Assembly: GCF_003935715.1 (NCBI RefSeq)
Contig: NZ_RHPP01000012.1
Coordinates: 1 to 52,381, forward strand
Direction: 5' to 3'
Source: Stenotrophomonas sp. 278
GTDB lineage: Bacteria; Pseudomonadota; Gammaproteobacteria; Xanthomonadales; Xanthomonadaceae
DNA: 52,381 bases
Position numbers and translations under genes: made by a program
Part shown: positions 30,202-39,237 of the stretch, piece by piece
Position numbering within the stretch: position 1 is the stretch's first letter
Layout: the number at the start of each line of letters is the position of its first letter
Notes under the pieces: generated by a model
What the model was told of the DNA's origin: nothing
Databases searched by the model: none
Seen by the model: only the letters and a program-made list of their open reading frames with translations

Positions 30202-32082
30202 ATGCTCCTGCGCGCCGCCATCCTCTCTGCCCTGCTGTTCACCACCGCCGGCGCACACGCCCAAACCCCGCCGCCGCAGGACGTTCCGTTCCCCGGCACC
30301 CTGCGCATCGACGTCGACGCCCGCGACATCGCCCGCCGCATCTTCAAGATCAAGGCCACCATCCCGGCCCAACCCGGCCCGCTCACCCTGCTGTACCCGC
30401 AGTGGCTGCCCGGCGCACATTCCCCCAGCGGTCCCATCGACAAACTCGCCGGCCTGCAGGTCACCGCCAACGGCAAGCCGCTCACCTGGACCCGCGATCC
30501 CTACAACGTCTACGCCTTCACCGTAAACGTCCCGCAGGGTGCCACCAACGTGGTCGCCAACTTCAACTACATGTCGTCCCAAGGTGGCACGCAGGGCAGG
30601 GTGGTGATGACCCCCGACATCCTCAACCTGCAATGGAACGCCAACTCGCTGTACCCGGCCGGCGTGAACACCCGCAACATCCAGGCCCAGGCAACCGTCA
30701 CCCTGCCGCCGGGCTGGAGCTACGCCACCGCACTGGAAACCGAGCGCCGCGACGGCGACACCGTGGTGTTCAAGCCGATCAGCTACGACCACCTGGTCGA
30801 CTCGCCGCTGTTCGCAGGCCAGCACTACCGCCAGTTCGACCTCGACCCCGGCGCGAAGGTCCCCGTGCGTCTGAACGTGTTCGCCGACAACGCCAAGTCG
30901 CTGGAAGCCAAGCCGGAACAGATCCAAGCCCACCGTGCACTGGTGCAGCAGATCTACAAGCTCTACGGCGCACGCCATTTCGACCGCTACGACTTCCTGC
31001 TCGCCCTCACCAGCCAGCTCGGCGGCATCGGCCTGGAGCACCAGCGCTCCAGCGAAAACAGCGGCGACACCGGCTACTTCACCGAGTGGGACAGCACCTG
31101 GCTCGGCCGCGACCTGCTGCCGCACGAGTTCAACCACTCCTGGAACGGCAAGTACCGTCGCGGTGCCGACCTCACCACCGCCAACTTCAACGTGCCCATG
31201 GGCGACAGCCTGCTGTGGCTGTATGAAGGCCAGACCCAGTTCTGGGGCCAGGTGCTGGCCGCGCGCTCCGGCCTGTGGAGCGTCGACCAGACCCGCGACA
31301 TGCTGGCCAACGTGGCCGCCACCTACGACCGCGGCCGCCCCGGGCTGGCCTGGCGCAACCTGCAGGACACCACCAACGACCCCACCATCGCGCAGCGCCG
31401 CGCGCTCGCCTTCCGCAACTACCAGATGAGCGAGGACTACTACTCCGGCGGGCAGATGGTGTGGCTGGACGTCGAAGGCAAGCTGCGCGCCTTGACCGGC
31501 AACAAGCGCAGCCTGGATGATTTCGCCAAGGCCTTCTTCGGCATGCGCGACGGCGACTGGAACGTGAACACCTACACCTTCGAGGACGTGGTGAGCACCT
31601 TGAACGGCATCGCTCCGTACGACTGGGCGACCTTCCTGCGCGAGCGCCTGGATGGGCACGGCCCGCTGATCGGCGGCCTGGAAGCGGCCGGTTGGAAGCT
31701 GACCTACACCGACGCTCCGAACGATGCGTTCAAGGCGCAGCAGACCCGCGCCAAGAGCACCAACCTGCTGTACTCGATCGGCCTGGCGGTCAGCGACAGC
31801 GGAGCCATCACCGACGTGCTCTGGGACAGCCCCTCGTTCAATGCCGGCCTGAGCCCGGGCATGACCGTGCAAGCCGTCAACGGCCGCGTCTACAAGGGCG
31901 AAGTGCTGAAGGACGCCGTAGCCGACGCCAAGACCGACAAGGCTCCGATCACCCTGCTGGTACGCAGCTTCGACCGCATCGATACCGTGCGCATCGATTA
32001 CCACGGCGGCCTGCAGTATCCGAAGCTGGAGCGCATTGCCGGCAAGCCCGACCGCCTTGCCGAGTTGTGGAAGGCGCGATGA
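30202..32082 (+). CDS. M61-family metallopeptidase (glycyl aminopeptidase type) with PDZ domain
   Basis: A 626-residue exported protein with signal peptide MLLRAAILSALLFTTAGAHA. A beta-rich N-terminal domain (LTLLYPQWLPGAHSPSGPID) comes first. The zinc-binding HExxH motif is in LLPHEFNHSWNGK, with the third ligand Glu in LLWLYEGQTQFWG. A C-terminal PDZ-like region holds SIGLAVSDSGAITDVLWDSP and GLSPGMTVQAVNG. The family removes N-terminal Gly/Ala. The ATG at 30202 was preferred over the TTG at 30199. The stop overlaps the YhhN gene (ATGA). Confidence 0.92.
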   Translation: MLLRAAILSALLFTTAGAHAQTPPPQDVPFPGTLRIDVDARDIARRIFKIKATIPAQPGPLTLLYPQWLPGAHSPSGPIDKLAGLQVTANGKPLTWTRDPYNVYAFTVNVPQGATNVVANFNYMSSQGGTQGRVVMTPDILNLQWNANSLYPAGVNTRNIQAQATVTLPPGWSYATALETERRDGDTVVFKPISYDHLVDSPLFAGQHYRQFDLDPGAKVPVRLNVFADNAKSLEAKPEQIQAHRALVQQIYKLYGARHFDRYDFLLALTSQLGGIGLEHQRSSENSGDTGYFTEWDSTWLGRDLLPHEFNHSWNGKYRRGADLTTANFNVPMGDSLLWLYEGQTQFWGQVLAARSGLWSVDQTRDMLANVAATYDRGRPGLAWRNLQDTTNDPTIAQRRALAFRNYQMSEDYYSGGQMVWLDVEGKLRALTGNKRSLDDFAKAFFGMRDGDWNVNTYTFEDVVSTLNGIAPYDWATFLRERLDGHGPLIGGLEAAGWKLTYTDAPNDAFKAQQTRAKSTNLLYSIGLAVSDSGAITDVLWDSPSFNAGLSPGMTVQAVNGRVYKGEVLKDAVADAKTDKAPITLLVRSFDRIDTVRIDYHGGLQYPKLERIAGKPDRLAELWKAR

Positions 32083-32699
32083 ACCTGCGCCGCGACGCGC
32101 CGATTGTGCTGGCGGCTGTGGCCGCCATCATCGGCGCGTCGCTGGACGGCGACGGCCGATGGCTGCACTACATCGCCAAGCCGCTGACCACGCTGCTGAT
32201 TGCCGCCATCGCATGGCGTGCCAGCGGCGATCCTGGCTACCGCCGCGCCATCCTCGTCGGCATGGCGCTATCCTGCATCGGCGACATCGCACTGATGCTG
32301 CCGTTCGACGCGTTCGTGCCAGGCTTGGTCGCATTCCTGCTCGCGCACCTCTGCTACATCATCGCCTTCCGCGCCGGCTTCAAACCGGGCAGGGCACTCC
32401 TGCTGGCCGCTGCGCTGCTAGCCATCTTCGCCGGCGGCAACCTTGTTGGCCTATGGCCACTGCTTCCCGATGAGCTGCGCATTCCCGTAGTCGCCTACGT
32501 CGTCGTACTCGCCCTGATGGCCACACTGGCCCTCGCACGCGGCCCACGCTTCGCAGCAGCAGGTGCTGTTCTCTTCGTCATCAGTGACTGTGCCCTAGCG
32601 TGGGACCGCTTCGGCGGCGGTCTGCCAGCCGCGAGCCTAATCGTCCTCAGCACCTACTACGCCGCGCAATACTGCATCGCCCGGTCTGTATCCCGGTAG
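32079..32699 (+). CDS. YhhN/TMEM86-family membrane protein (lysoplasmalogenase-like)
   Basis: A 206-residue inner-membrane protein with about seven to eight hydrophobic segments. The family motifs KPLTTLLIAAIAWRA, GMALSCIGDIALMLPFDAF, LVAFLLAHLCYIIAF and a late FVISDCALAWDRF are seen. Characterised relatives cleave the vinyl-ether bond of lysoplasmalogens; the bacterial substrate is not established. The start overlaps the M61 stop. Its TAG stop belongs to the 54-bp GTAG repeat that begins at 32696. Confidence 0.88.
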   Translation: MNLRRDAPIVLAAVAAIIGASLDGDGRWLHYIAKPLTTLLIAAIAWRASGDPGYRRAILVGMALSCIGDIALMLPFDAFVPGLVAFLLAHLCYIIAFRAGFKPGRALLLAAALLAIFAGGNLVGLWPLLPDELRIPVVAYVVVLALMATLALARGPRFAAAGAVLFVISDCALAWDRFGGGLPAASLIVLSTYYAAQYCIARSVSR

Positions 32700-32749
32700 A
32701 GTCGGTCGCAAGACGACTGCCCTGAAATCCTCAACACCCGGTAACGCAT
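32696..32749 (+). repeat. 54-bp GTAG repeat, second family, copy 2
   Basis: Begins GTAGAGTCGGTCGCAAGACG and ends CCCGGTAACGCAT; same length as the copy at 9576-9629. It contributes the stop codon of the YhhN gene and lies between converging genes. Confidence 0.75.
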
Positions 32750-32788
32750 GACCCCAAACCGAAACGGGCTCTTCGCGCGCACCCAACG

Positions 32789-34408
32789 TCATTCCACATC
32801 CCCCGCACCCTCACACTTCCGTTCTGGATCACACAACCGATCCAACAACGCCAACGCCACCCCATTGCTCCACCCAAACCCATCCTGCAACGGATACTCC
32901 CCGCCGCCACCACCCCCAACTTCCCCCTCCACCACATACTTCTCCACCAACTTCCCCTCACGCTCATAAACCCGCTGCACCGTCCGCAAGAACCGCACCC
33001 CCACCTGTCGCGCCAACCCGTCCTGCCCATACCGCTGCAATCCATCCACGGCCACCCACTGCAACGGTGCCCACCCATTCGGCGCATCCCACTGCTGTCC
33101 GGTGTTCTCGGTTGTGGTCAGCAACCCACCTTCGCGCAGCAACTGAACCTCCACCGCCTGCGCCGTACGCTTCGCCTGCGAAGGCGAAGCAACCTCCAGC
33201 CACAGCGGGAACAATGCCGCCGCCGTGAGGGCCGGACGCGGCGTCCCACGCTCCATATCCCGATCCGCATACCAGCCCTGACGCTCATCCCACAGCAGCG
33301 CATTGATCGCTTCCCGCCGCTGCTTCGCCATGCGCTCGAAATCACGCGACACCGCACGCTCACCTGAAGCCCGCGCCGCCCGCGCCACCGTCTTCTCCAG
33401 ATGGAACAGCAGGCTGTTCAAATCCACCGGCACAATCTGCGTCGTATGAATGCTGCTCAGCTCCGCCGGATGCACCAGCCAGCGCGAACTGAAATCCCAG
33501 CCCGATTCCGCCCCCGCACGCAGATCGCGATACACCTGCGACGGCTCACGCTGCGGAGCCTTCGCCGCCGTCGCCAGATCATCCGTCCACGACTCCGTGC
33601 GCGGCACCGCACGCGCATCCCAGTAACGGTTGAGCAGACTGCCATCGTTCATCCGGATCACACGCTCGATTGCCGCACCGGAAGCCAGTCCCTCTGAACC
33701 CCGCATCCAGAACGCATGCTCGGCGCGGAGCTGCGGCAGATACCGCTGATACGCCGCATCACCCTCATGCGTGGCCAGCAGGTCCACCATCAAGCTGAAG
33801 AACGGCGGCTGCGACCGGCTCAGGTAGTAACTGCGGTTGCCATTGGGAATGTGCCCGTACTGATCCAGCTGCCAGGCGAAGTTGTCCACCATGTCGCGCA
33901 CCTGCTCCCAGCGCCCGCTGGAGGCCAGCCCCAGCAGGGTGAAGTAGCTGTCCCAGTAGTAGACCTCGCGGAATCGCCCGCCCGGAACCACGTAGGGCTT
34001 GGGCAGCGGCAGCAGTGAGCCGTTCGGGTCCACGGTAGGCGTCGCGCGAGTCAGATGCGGCCACAGGGTTTCTATGTGCGCCCGCAGCGTCTGGCCCGCA
34101 GGCGGAACGTAGGCGGCCGCGTCGCCCGGCAGGTTGAAGTGCTCGCCCACAAAGGTGCCAAGGTCGAACCCCGGCTGGGTGCGGACGCGTTGCCATTCCG
34201 CCACGGCCGTAGCGGGATCGCCTTTGGGCACCGCATCGGCAAAGGTTTTCTGGTCGGGGAACAGATGGGCGCGCTGCACCTGCTGAAACAGCGGTTGCCA
34301 GTGCTGGTCAGGCGGCGCGGGGAGGGCGTCGCCCGGAGTGGCGGCAGCGGCCAGCGGGGACAGGGTCAGGGCCAGCAACAGGCCAAGGCAGCGGGAGCGC
34401 AGGGGCAT
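32789..34408 (-). CDS. treA: Periplasmic alpha,alpha-trehalase (GH37)
   Basis: A 539-residue secreted enzyme with signal peptide (MPLRSRCLGLLLALTLSPLA). The GH37 signatures PGGRFREVYYWDSYFTLLGL and QWDAPNGWAPLQW are intact, and the glycine-rich stretch before EYPLQDGFGWSNG is typical of TreA. It hydrolyses trehalose to two glucoses in the periplasm. It converges with the YhhN gene; the 138 bases between its start and the tRNA hold the tRNA promoter and nothing else recognised. Confidence 0.96.
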   Translation of the reverse strand: MPLRSRCLGLLLALTLSPLAAAATPGDALPAPPDQHWQPLFQQVQRAHLFPDQKTFADAVPKGDPATAVAEWQRVRTQPGFDLGTFVGEHFNLPGDAAAYVPPAGQTLRAHIETLWPHLTRATPTVDPNGSLLPLPKPYVVPGGRFREVYYWDSYFTLLGLASSGRWEQVRDMVDNFAWQLDQYGHIPNGNRSYYLSRSQPPFFSLMVDLLATHEGDAAYQRYLPQLRAEHAFWMRGSEGLASGAAIERVIRMNDGSLLNRYWDARAVPRTESWTDDLATAAKAPQREPSQVYRDLRAGAESGWDFSSRWLVHPAELSSIHTTQIVPVDLNSLLFHLEKTVARAARASGERAVSRDFERMAKQRREAINALLWDERQGWYADRDMERGTPRPALTAAALFPLWLEVASPSQAKRTAQAVEVQLLREGGLLTTTENTGQQWDAPNGWAPLQWVAVDGLQRYGQDGLARQVGVRFLRTVQRVYEREGKLVEKYVVEGEVGGGGGGEYPLQDGFGWSNGVALALLDRLCDPERKCEGAGDVE

Positions 34409-34507
34409 CAGGCAGTTCCAGCAAGGCTTTGCGCCACTCTACGGTCGATTGCGTCAACGCCCGGTGCCCGTTCAGCGCCTGGAGACTGCGACGGGGGCGT
34501 GGCAGAT

Positions 34508-34536
34508 TGACCCTGAGGGGCGGTCACCTTAGAATT
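34508..34536 (+). promoter_or_regulatory. tRNA-Thr promoter
   Basis: -35 TTGACC (34508-34513), 17-base spacer, -10 TAGAAT (34531-34536). It ends 10 bases before the first base of the tRNA. Confidence 0.8.
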
Positions 34537-34546
34537 GCCTGCTAAG

Positions 34547-34622
34547 CCGGAATAGCTCAGTTGGTAGAGCGGCGCATTCGTAATGCGTAGGTCGCAGGTT
34601 CGACTCCTGTTTCCGGCACCAG
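34547..34622 (+). tRNA. tRNA-Thr (anticodon CGU)
   Basis: 76 bases with a complete cloverleaf: acceptor GCCGGAA/TTCCGGC, D-loop AGTTGGTAGA, anticodon stem GCGCA/TGCGT with loop TTCGTAA (anticodon CGT), T-arm GCAGGTTCGACTCCTGT, and encoded CCA. A terminator follows. It marks the boundary between core genes and accessory DNA. Confidence 0.97.
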
Positions 34623-34630
34623 TTGCATGA

Positions 34631-34660
34631 AAAGCCCCGGCCTTGGTCGGGGCTTTTTTG
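34631..34660 (+). terminator. Terminator of tRNA-Thr
   Basis: Stem AAAGCCCCG / CGGGGCTTT with loop GCCTTGGT, then six T's. Confidence 0.9.
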
Positions 34661-34781
34661 TTTGGGCTGAATGTCGGAAATCCTTGATGCCACTCGCGGA
34701 GTCGTAATCAAGCCGTTCTTCGCTTAAATGTCGTAATCGCCCCTCTGCAGCTCTCCCTGACGGGCTCCGTGCTGGAGCGGG

Positions 34782-34810
34782 TTGACTAATGGTGACTTCC
34801 TGCCTAGACT
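34782..34810 (+). promoter_or_regulatory. Sigma-70 promoter upstream of the Abi gene
   Basis: -35 TTGACT (34782-34787), exactly 17 bases, -10 TAGACT (34805-34810). The predicted start is near 34818, only ~55 bases before a U-tract, so it seems to drive a very short RNA. Confidence 0.75.
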
Positions 34811-34817
34811 CCGCGCC

Positions 34818-34872
34818 AACAGAGCCAAATCCCCTCCTGACCCCGCGTCAGTGACGGTTTGGCCTTTTTTTT
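34818..34872 (+). ncRNA. Candidate short structured RNA next to the Abi_2 gene
   Basis: From the predicted start at about 34818 the transcript would fold with an outer stem GCCAAA (34824-34829) / TTTGGC (34858-34863) and an inner stem CTGAC (34837-34841) / GTCAG (34847-34851) around a CCCGC loop. It ends at eight T's (34865-34872), ten bases before the first possible Abi start. A complete promoter and terminator around ~55 bases is what a dedicated small RNA or attenuator would show. The role as RNA antitoxin or guard of the HEPN protein is inference from related Abi systems. Confidence 0.5.
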
Positions 34873-34896
34873 GTCTGAAGTTTGGACTACAGGGAC

Positions 34897-36048
34897 GTGA
34901 CCGACGCCAGTTACCCTACCGCCACCGCAAAACCCTTCCGGGACTACCCCGAACTTGTCGACATGCTGGAGTCGCGGGGGATGATCATCACGGACAGGGC
35001 GAGGGCGATTCGGAAGATTGCCCAAGTTGGATATTTCCGCTTGTCGGGGTATTGGCATCCTTCTCGACGATTCCACATGGAGCGTCACGAAGGGAAGCGC
35101 ATCCTTAATTACTTGGATGAGTTTCAGTCGAATACTTCATTCGAGGCCGTGTTCCAGTTCTACCTGATGGATAAGTCACTCCGCATCCTCATGACGGATG
35201 CTCTGGAGCGCATCGAGGTTTATCTGAGGACAATCATTGCGCACGAACTGGGGCGGCATGATCCAATGGCGCACCTTGACCCTTCCAATGTCATTCGATC
35301 AGCACGTACGGTTCGAGATGGATCATCTGCGGGAGCATTGTCACCGCACTCGGCATGGCTGGCCCGGCACGACAAGCTGATAGCCCAGAGTCATGAAGAC
35401 AGCATCCGGTCTCACATTGATGCCAGCAAGCCCATTCCGGTATGGGTTGCCAGCGAGGCATGGAACTTCGGTGCGGTTTCCAAGCTGTACAGCATGTTGA
35501 CCCCGAGACATCAAGATAGCATTTGCCAACGTCTGGATATCCTGGAACGAAACGTGGTCGACAACTGGCTAATCAACTTGAATGCCGTCCGGAATCGATG
35601 TGCACACCATGCTCGGCTGGCCAATCGACCGAATCCTCGCACACTCATGTTGCCTCGACGCGGATACTTCAACGAGCTCAATCTTGATCGGCACGCAAAG
35701 GACCGCTTCTACGGAATGGTCGCCGTAGTGTGGTATCTGTTGAAAGCGATTGGGCCAAGCTCGGATTGGTTGGTGAAGGTGGCCGATGTGGTCGATACCA
35801 TGCCGAGATTGCCAGGTCTCACTTTTAAGTCGATGGGCTTTTCAGTTGAGGGATTTCCGAGGCGCGAGTTTCGTATCGCCGCGCCTGCGGTTGCGCAGGT
35901 GCCCACCTTGGAGGAGGTTTGTTCGGCGACGATGGACGCATTTGTCGCCGCGAAGGAGTCAATCCTGGCCTTTCCTGAGAGTCTCGGTACCTCCGAGACA
36001 CGCAAGCGCTTTGCCGAAGGCATGCTGGACCATCTGGTAGATTTCTGA
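34897..36048 (+). CDS. Abi_2 (AbiD/AbiF-type) HEPN abortive-infection protein
   Basis: About 383 residues of the Abi_2 family, a phage-defence group. The N-terminal KPFRDYPELVDMLESRGMII and KIAQVGYFRLSGYWHP match the family. Two R-x4-H motifs typical of HEPN ribonucleases are present: RTIIAH (116-121 counted from the TTG) and RNRCAH in VRNRCAHHARLANRP (237-242). The start is GTG 34897 or in-frame TTG 34882; neither has a strong Shine-Dalgarno sequence, which fits attenuated expression behind the U-tract at 34872. It is alone on its strand after tRNA-Thr, with lower GC than the core genes, suggesting acquisition by transfer. Confidence 0.82.
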   Translation: MTDASYPTATAKPFRDYPELVDMLESRGMIITDRARAIRKIAQVGYFRLSGYWHPSRRFHMERHEGKRILNYLDEFQSNTSFEAVFQFYLMDKSLRILMTDALERIEVYLRTIIAHELGRHDPMAHLDPSNVIRSARTVRDGSSAGALSPHSAWLARHDKLIAQSHEDSIRSHIDASKPIPVWVASEAWNFGAVSKLYSMLTPRHQDSICQRLDILERNVVDNWLINLNAVRNRCAHHARLANRPNPRTLMLPRRGYFNELNLDRHAKDRFYGMVAVVWYLLKAIGPSSDWLVKVADVVDTMPRLPGLTFKSMGFSVEGFPRREFRIAAPAVAQVPTLEEVCSATMDAFVAAKESILAFPESLGTSETRKRFAEGMLDHLVDF

Positions 36049-36241
36049 TTTTTCTCAGGTACGTGCACTTGGCTCGGGTCTTCGTGACCACGGCCGCACA
36101 CCCTTCACGCCGCCCCTTCCACCCATTACCATCCCACCAGCGCGTACCGCTGGGGAGCGACGCGCGGTCAGTTGATTCAGCCCAATCCAAAGGTTGTTGT
36201 CACCTGCCGGTCGGTGTGACCGGACTTCAGGAGGAAGTCGC

Positions 36242-37852
36242 ATGCGCAGCTGGATGTTGGCGGTGGTGGTGTTGTTCGCAGTGCCCTGTGTCGCGTCCGG
36301 TGCGTCGAAAGACCCCGCCAAGCTCGTGGCCACGCATGGCTACGCCTACATGTCCTTCTCCAAGGGTGGACAGGACATGCTGGTGGTCAGCCCGGTCGGC
36401 AGCAAGCGCGAGATCCGCATCCACATGGCGGCGGACGTCCCCGCCGTGGCCAAGATGCAGGCCATTGGCGACTGGCTGCCCGCAGGCAGGTACCGCATTA
36501 GCGGATGGGGCGCGTTGGAGTGGAAGGACGGCCCCACCTTCGAGATCAAGCCGGGGCGGGTCACGGACCTGGGCGACTATATGGCTGTCGATGTCGGCGG
36601 CTACAAGACGGTGATGCTGCCCATCGCGCACGCCAGCCGGCAGGACGCGGTGGCCGCCGCGTCCAGAACCTTCGTATCTCAGCTGGTGGACCCCGCGCCC
36701 ATTCCGGCGGACATGGCGATGTCTGCCCCGATGGAAAGGACCTCTGTCGGCACCGGACTGGGGCTCGTGGGTGACCTGCTGATCGCCCACGATCGCAAGG
36801 TCAACAAACCCTCCACCATCAATGCGCTGCTGTCCGCCGAGGACCCGGAGGCGTTCCTGCGCCTCGCTCGTACGGTGACTTTGCCGGTGCAGGAAGAGCC
36901 CGCGGCCTTGCCGGATGGAACCCTGTATTTCCCTGCCGACTTCGGCCAGCTGCGCAAGCGCACGCCCGACGGTCACTGGAGCAACGTCGGCATGGACACG
37001 CTGCGCCAGATCACTTCGGTGGAAGCCCACGACGGTCGCCTGGTGGCGGGCAGCGACGACGGGCATATCCGTGAGAGCCGCGACGGTGGCACCACCTGGA
37101 TGGAGCTGGCAGCGCTGGGCAGTAAGCAATCAGTGTTGGATATCGACCACACTGACGGCTACTGGGTGGTGACCACGGTGGAAAATACCGATCCCTTCAA
37201 GGAGGGCGCAATCCGGGTTCCCAATCCCATCCTCAACATGCCGTTCGTGCCCAGGACGGTGCGCCTGCGCATTCTTGTGGCACGGGCGGATGATCTGGCG
37301 GACCTGAAGCCTTCGCGCGAGTTCGCCATGGACATCAATGAGATGTGGGCGTGGCCGGGTCCGCAGGGGCAGCTTGTGGACGGTGACTACTACGTGCTGG
37401 CGGGAAACACGCCGCAGCGTCTGAATCTGGCATCTGGGCAATGGAAGGCCATTCCTCCCCGCGCAAGAACCTCCACGCTGCGGGTCAATCCCACCACCGG
37501 CGTGGTGTCGGCTTTGTGGGGGCAGGGAGCCTTCTCCAAGGTCTATTACTCCACCGACAAGGGCGATACCTGGCAGCAGATTGGCCGCCCGCCCTACGTG
37601 ATCTGGGACGTGCAGATGGACACCGCGACCTCCGGCTGGGCCTCCCGATGGAACATGAATGCGTTTGGCGGAGACTGGGAGTTGTACAGCTTCTCGCGGC
37701 AGAAGAACGACTGGGATCATGTGGGTGATGCGCCATTCAACTGCAAGCCCATGCGCGTGAGTGCCCAGGTGCCGGTGTTCTGCATGACCCGGGACGCCAG
37801 CATCTTCTCGCTGCGCGATGGCAAATGGAACGTGGAGTTTTCTGCCCAATGA
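36242..37852 (+). CDS. Secreted Asp-box (BNR/sialidase-like) beta-propeller protein
   Basis: A 536-residue exported protein with signal peptide MRSWMLAVVVLFAVPCVASG. At least two Asp-box repeats mark a propeller: SRDGGTTWMELA (~281-292) and STDKGDTWQQIG (~437-448). Catalytic sialidase residues are not evident, so a binding or structural role is as likely as an enzyme. AGGAGGAAGTCGC before the ATG at 36242 is a strong ribosome-binding site. Its TGA overlaps the ATG of the next exported gene, indicating an operon. Confidence 0.75.
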   Translation: MRSWMLAVVVLFAVPCVASGASKDPAKLVATHGYAYMSFSKGGQDMLVVSPVGSKREIRIHMAADVPAVAKMQAIGDWLPAGRYRISGWGALEWKDGPTFEIKPGRVTDLGDYMAVDVGGYKTVMLPIAHASRQDAVAAASRTFVSQLVDPAPIPADMAMSAPMERTSVGTGLGLVGDLLIAHDRKVNKPSTINALLSAEDPEAFLRLARTVTLPVQEEPAALPDGTLYFPADFGQLRKRTPDGHWSNVGMDTLRQITSVEAHDGRLVAGSDDGHIRESRDGGTTWMELAALGSKQSVLDIDHTDGYWVVTTVENTDPFKEGAIRVPNPILNMPFVPRTVRLRILVARADDLADLKPSREFAMDINEMWAWPGPQGQLVDGDYYVLAGNTPQRLNLASGQWKAIPPRARTSTLRVNPTTGVVSALWGQGAFSKVYYSTDKGDTWQQIGRPPYVIWDVQMDTATSGWASRWNMNAFGGDWELYSFSRQKNDWDHVGDAPFNCKPMRVSAQVPVFCMTRDASIFSLRDGKWNVEFSAQ

Positions 37853-39108
37853 ATGCCCGGATGTGGATCAGTTCGCTCACGCTGGGCCTGGCCATGCTCG
37901 CTTGTCATGTTGTGCAGGCCGCAGCGGTCCAGACTGCGAACGCATCGACGCCAGCCGAGACCGACACTGCCAAAGCAGTTCGCTACGCGCGGGCGCTGGA
38001 GGCCGCGCCGCTGGCCGACAACGCGCTGGACATGCGTAAATGGCTGCTGCGCTGGATACTGGAAACGCCGGATTACACGGTTCTGGTCTGCAACATGCTC
38101 GACATTCCGGACGACGAGAAGGGAACGCTGTCTGGCGAGTTGATGGTGCAGATGATGGCCGGCAACGTGGCCTGGCAGATCGAACACCCGCAGCAGAACG
38201 ACGATGTGTCGCGCCAGATGGCAGCGGTACGGAGCGCGTTGAAGATGTACGCGGCCTACGTGGCCACGGACCCGAAATGGAAGGTTTCTGCGCTTGATCC
38301 GGTCATCGAGCGAGACCGCAACGGCACACTGCGCGAGCATGTCGCCAAGAAGGTCGCCGCCGGCTGTAACTCGGAGAACGGTGGCGAGAAGATGACCTTC
38401 AGTGAGGAGGCGGAGCCACCGCCATTCCTGGGCGGATTTCTGCGCGAATCGCACATGGTCTATCCGCTGAAGGTGCAAACGGGCTGGGTGATGCAGAACG
38501 AGCATCGCTACGACGAACTCGAGTCCGGGGCATCAGTCCGCTTCCAGCGCGAAGGTGATGTCACCGGCTGGATGGATGTTTACTTCTACCCGATAGGCGT
38601 GATTAGCAAGGAACAGCTGGAAACGCTGGCTGCTGCCGAGCGCGAGCACTTGATCACCGTGTGGAAGGACGCCTCCATCGGCCCACCGCTGAGCGCGCTC
38701 GGAAGCTTCAAGGTGCCGCTGAAGGCGGCGATGTCGGTTCCCGCGGGGCGTCAGCCGCGCCCGGAATTCATCACGGCGTATGCCGCCGACTTTACCTACA
38801 AGCACAGGGAAAACAGCAAGCACTACCATTCGGTGTTGGTGTTCATGGTGGACCGGCTCTACGCAGTGAAGCTGCGCTACAGTGTCGACGTTGACAAAAT
38901 GACCCGTGAGCAGGCGCGCCATGAGGCCGAGGCCTTCGCTCGCAGTCTGTTGCCGCAGGCAGAGATCACCAGCACCGGCCGTTGCGGTTCCCCCGCAATG
39001 GGCATCAACGGCAAGATGGCCGACGGTTGCGTGGGCGAGGATCCGATCCAGCCGCTGGTGCCTGAAGGCTATCGTGAGCTGCGTTTCGAGTATCCGGCAC
39101 CGCGTTGA
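37849..39108 (+). CDS. Exported protein, paralogue 1 of a tandem pair, unknown
   Basis: A 419-residue protein with signal peptide (ISSLTLGLAMLACHVVQAAA). I do not recognise the family. It shares blocks with the next gene: KAVRYARALE, GNVAWQIEH, PFLGGFLRES, GWMDVYFYPIGV, FMVDRLYAVKLRY, and a conserved Cys-containing end RCGSPAMGINGKMADGC. The ATG overlaps the stop of the propeller gene. The gene pair probably arose by duplication, followed by clear divergence. Confidence 0.75.
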   Translation: MNARMWISSLTLGLAMLACHVVQAAAVQTANASTPAETDTAKAVRYARALEAAPLADNALDMRKWLLRWILETPDYTVLVCNMLDIPDDEKGTLSGELMVQMMAGNVAWQIEHPQQNDDVSRQMAAVRSALKMYAAYVATDPKWKVSALDPVIERDRNGTLREHVAKKVAAGCNSENGGEKMTFSEEAEPPPFLGGFLRESHMVYPLKVQTGWVMQNEHRYDELESGASVRFQREGDVTGWMDVYFYPIGVISKEQLETLAAAEREHLITVWKDASIGPPLSALGSFKVPLKAAMSVPAGRQPRPEFITAYAADFTYKHRENSKHYHSVLVFMVDRLYAVKLRYSVDVDKMTREQARHEAEAFARSLLPQAEITSTGRCGSPAMGINGKMADGCVGEDPIQPLVPEGYRELRFEYPAPR

Positions 39109-39237
39109 AGCGGAAGTCACGTTGGGGCTTCATGGTGCCCGAGGCAGGGGGTACCGTGACCCCGGTCCTCACCTGGTCACACGCCAGTTGCTATCCTCCA
39201 GCCTGGACGAAGCCCGACAATCAGGAAATCAAGGACG

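Noticed and set aside
34547-34622. attL/attR pair around the accessory region
   Set aside because: No second copy of the tRNA 3' end was found by eye in the window, and no integrase gene is present.
34631-34660. CRISPR-like repeats
   Set aside because: I looked for regular repeats with unique spacers; the repeats in the window are scattered GTAG palindromes and hairpins with no array spacing and no cas genes.
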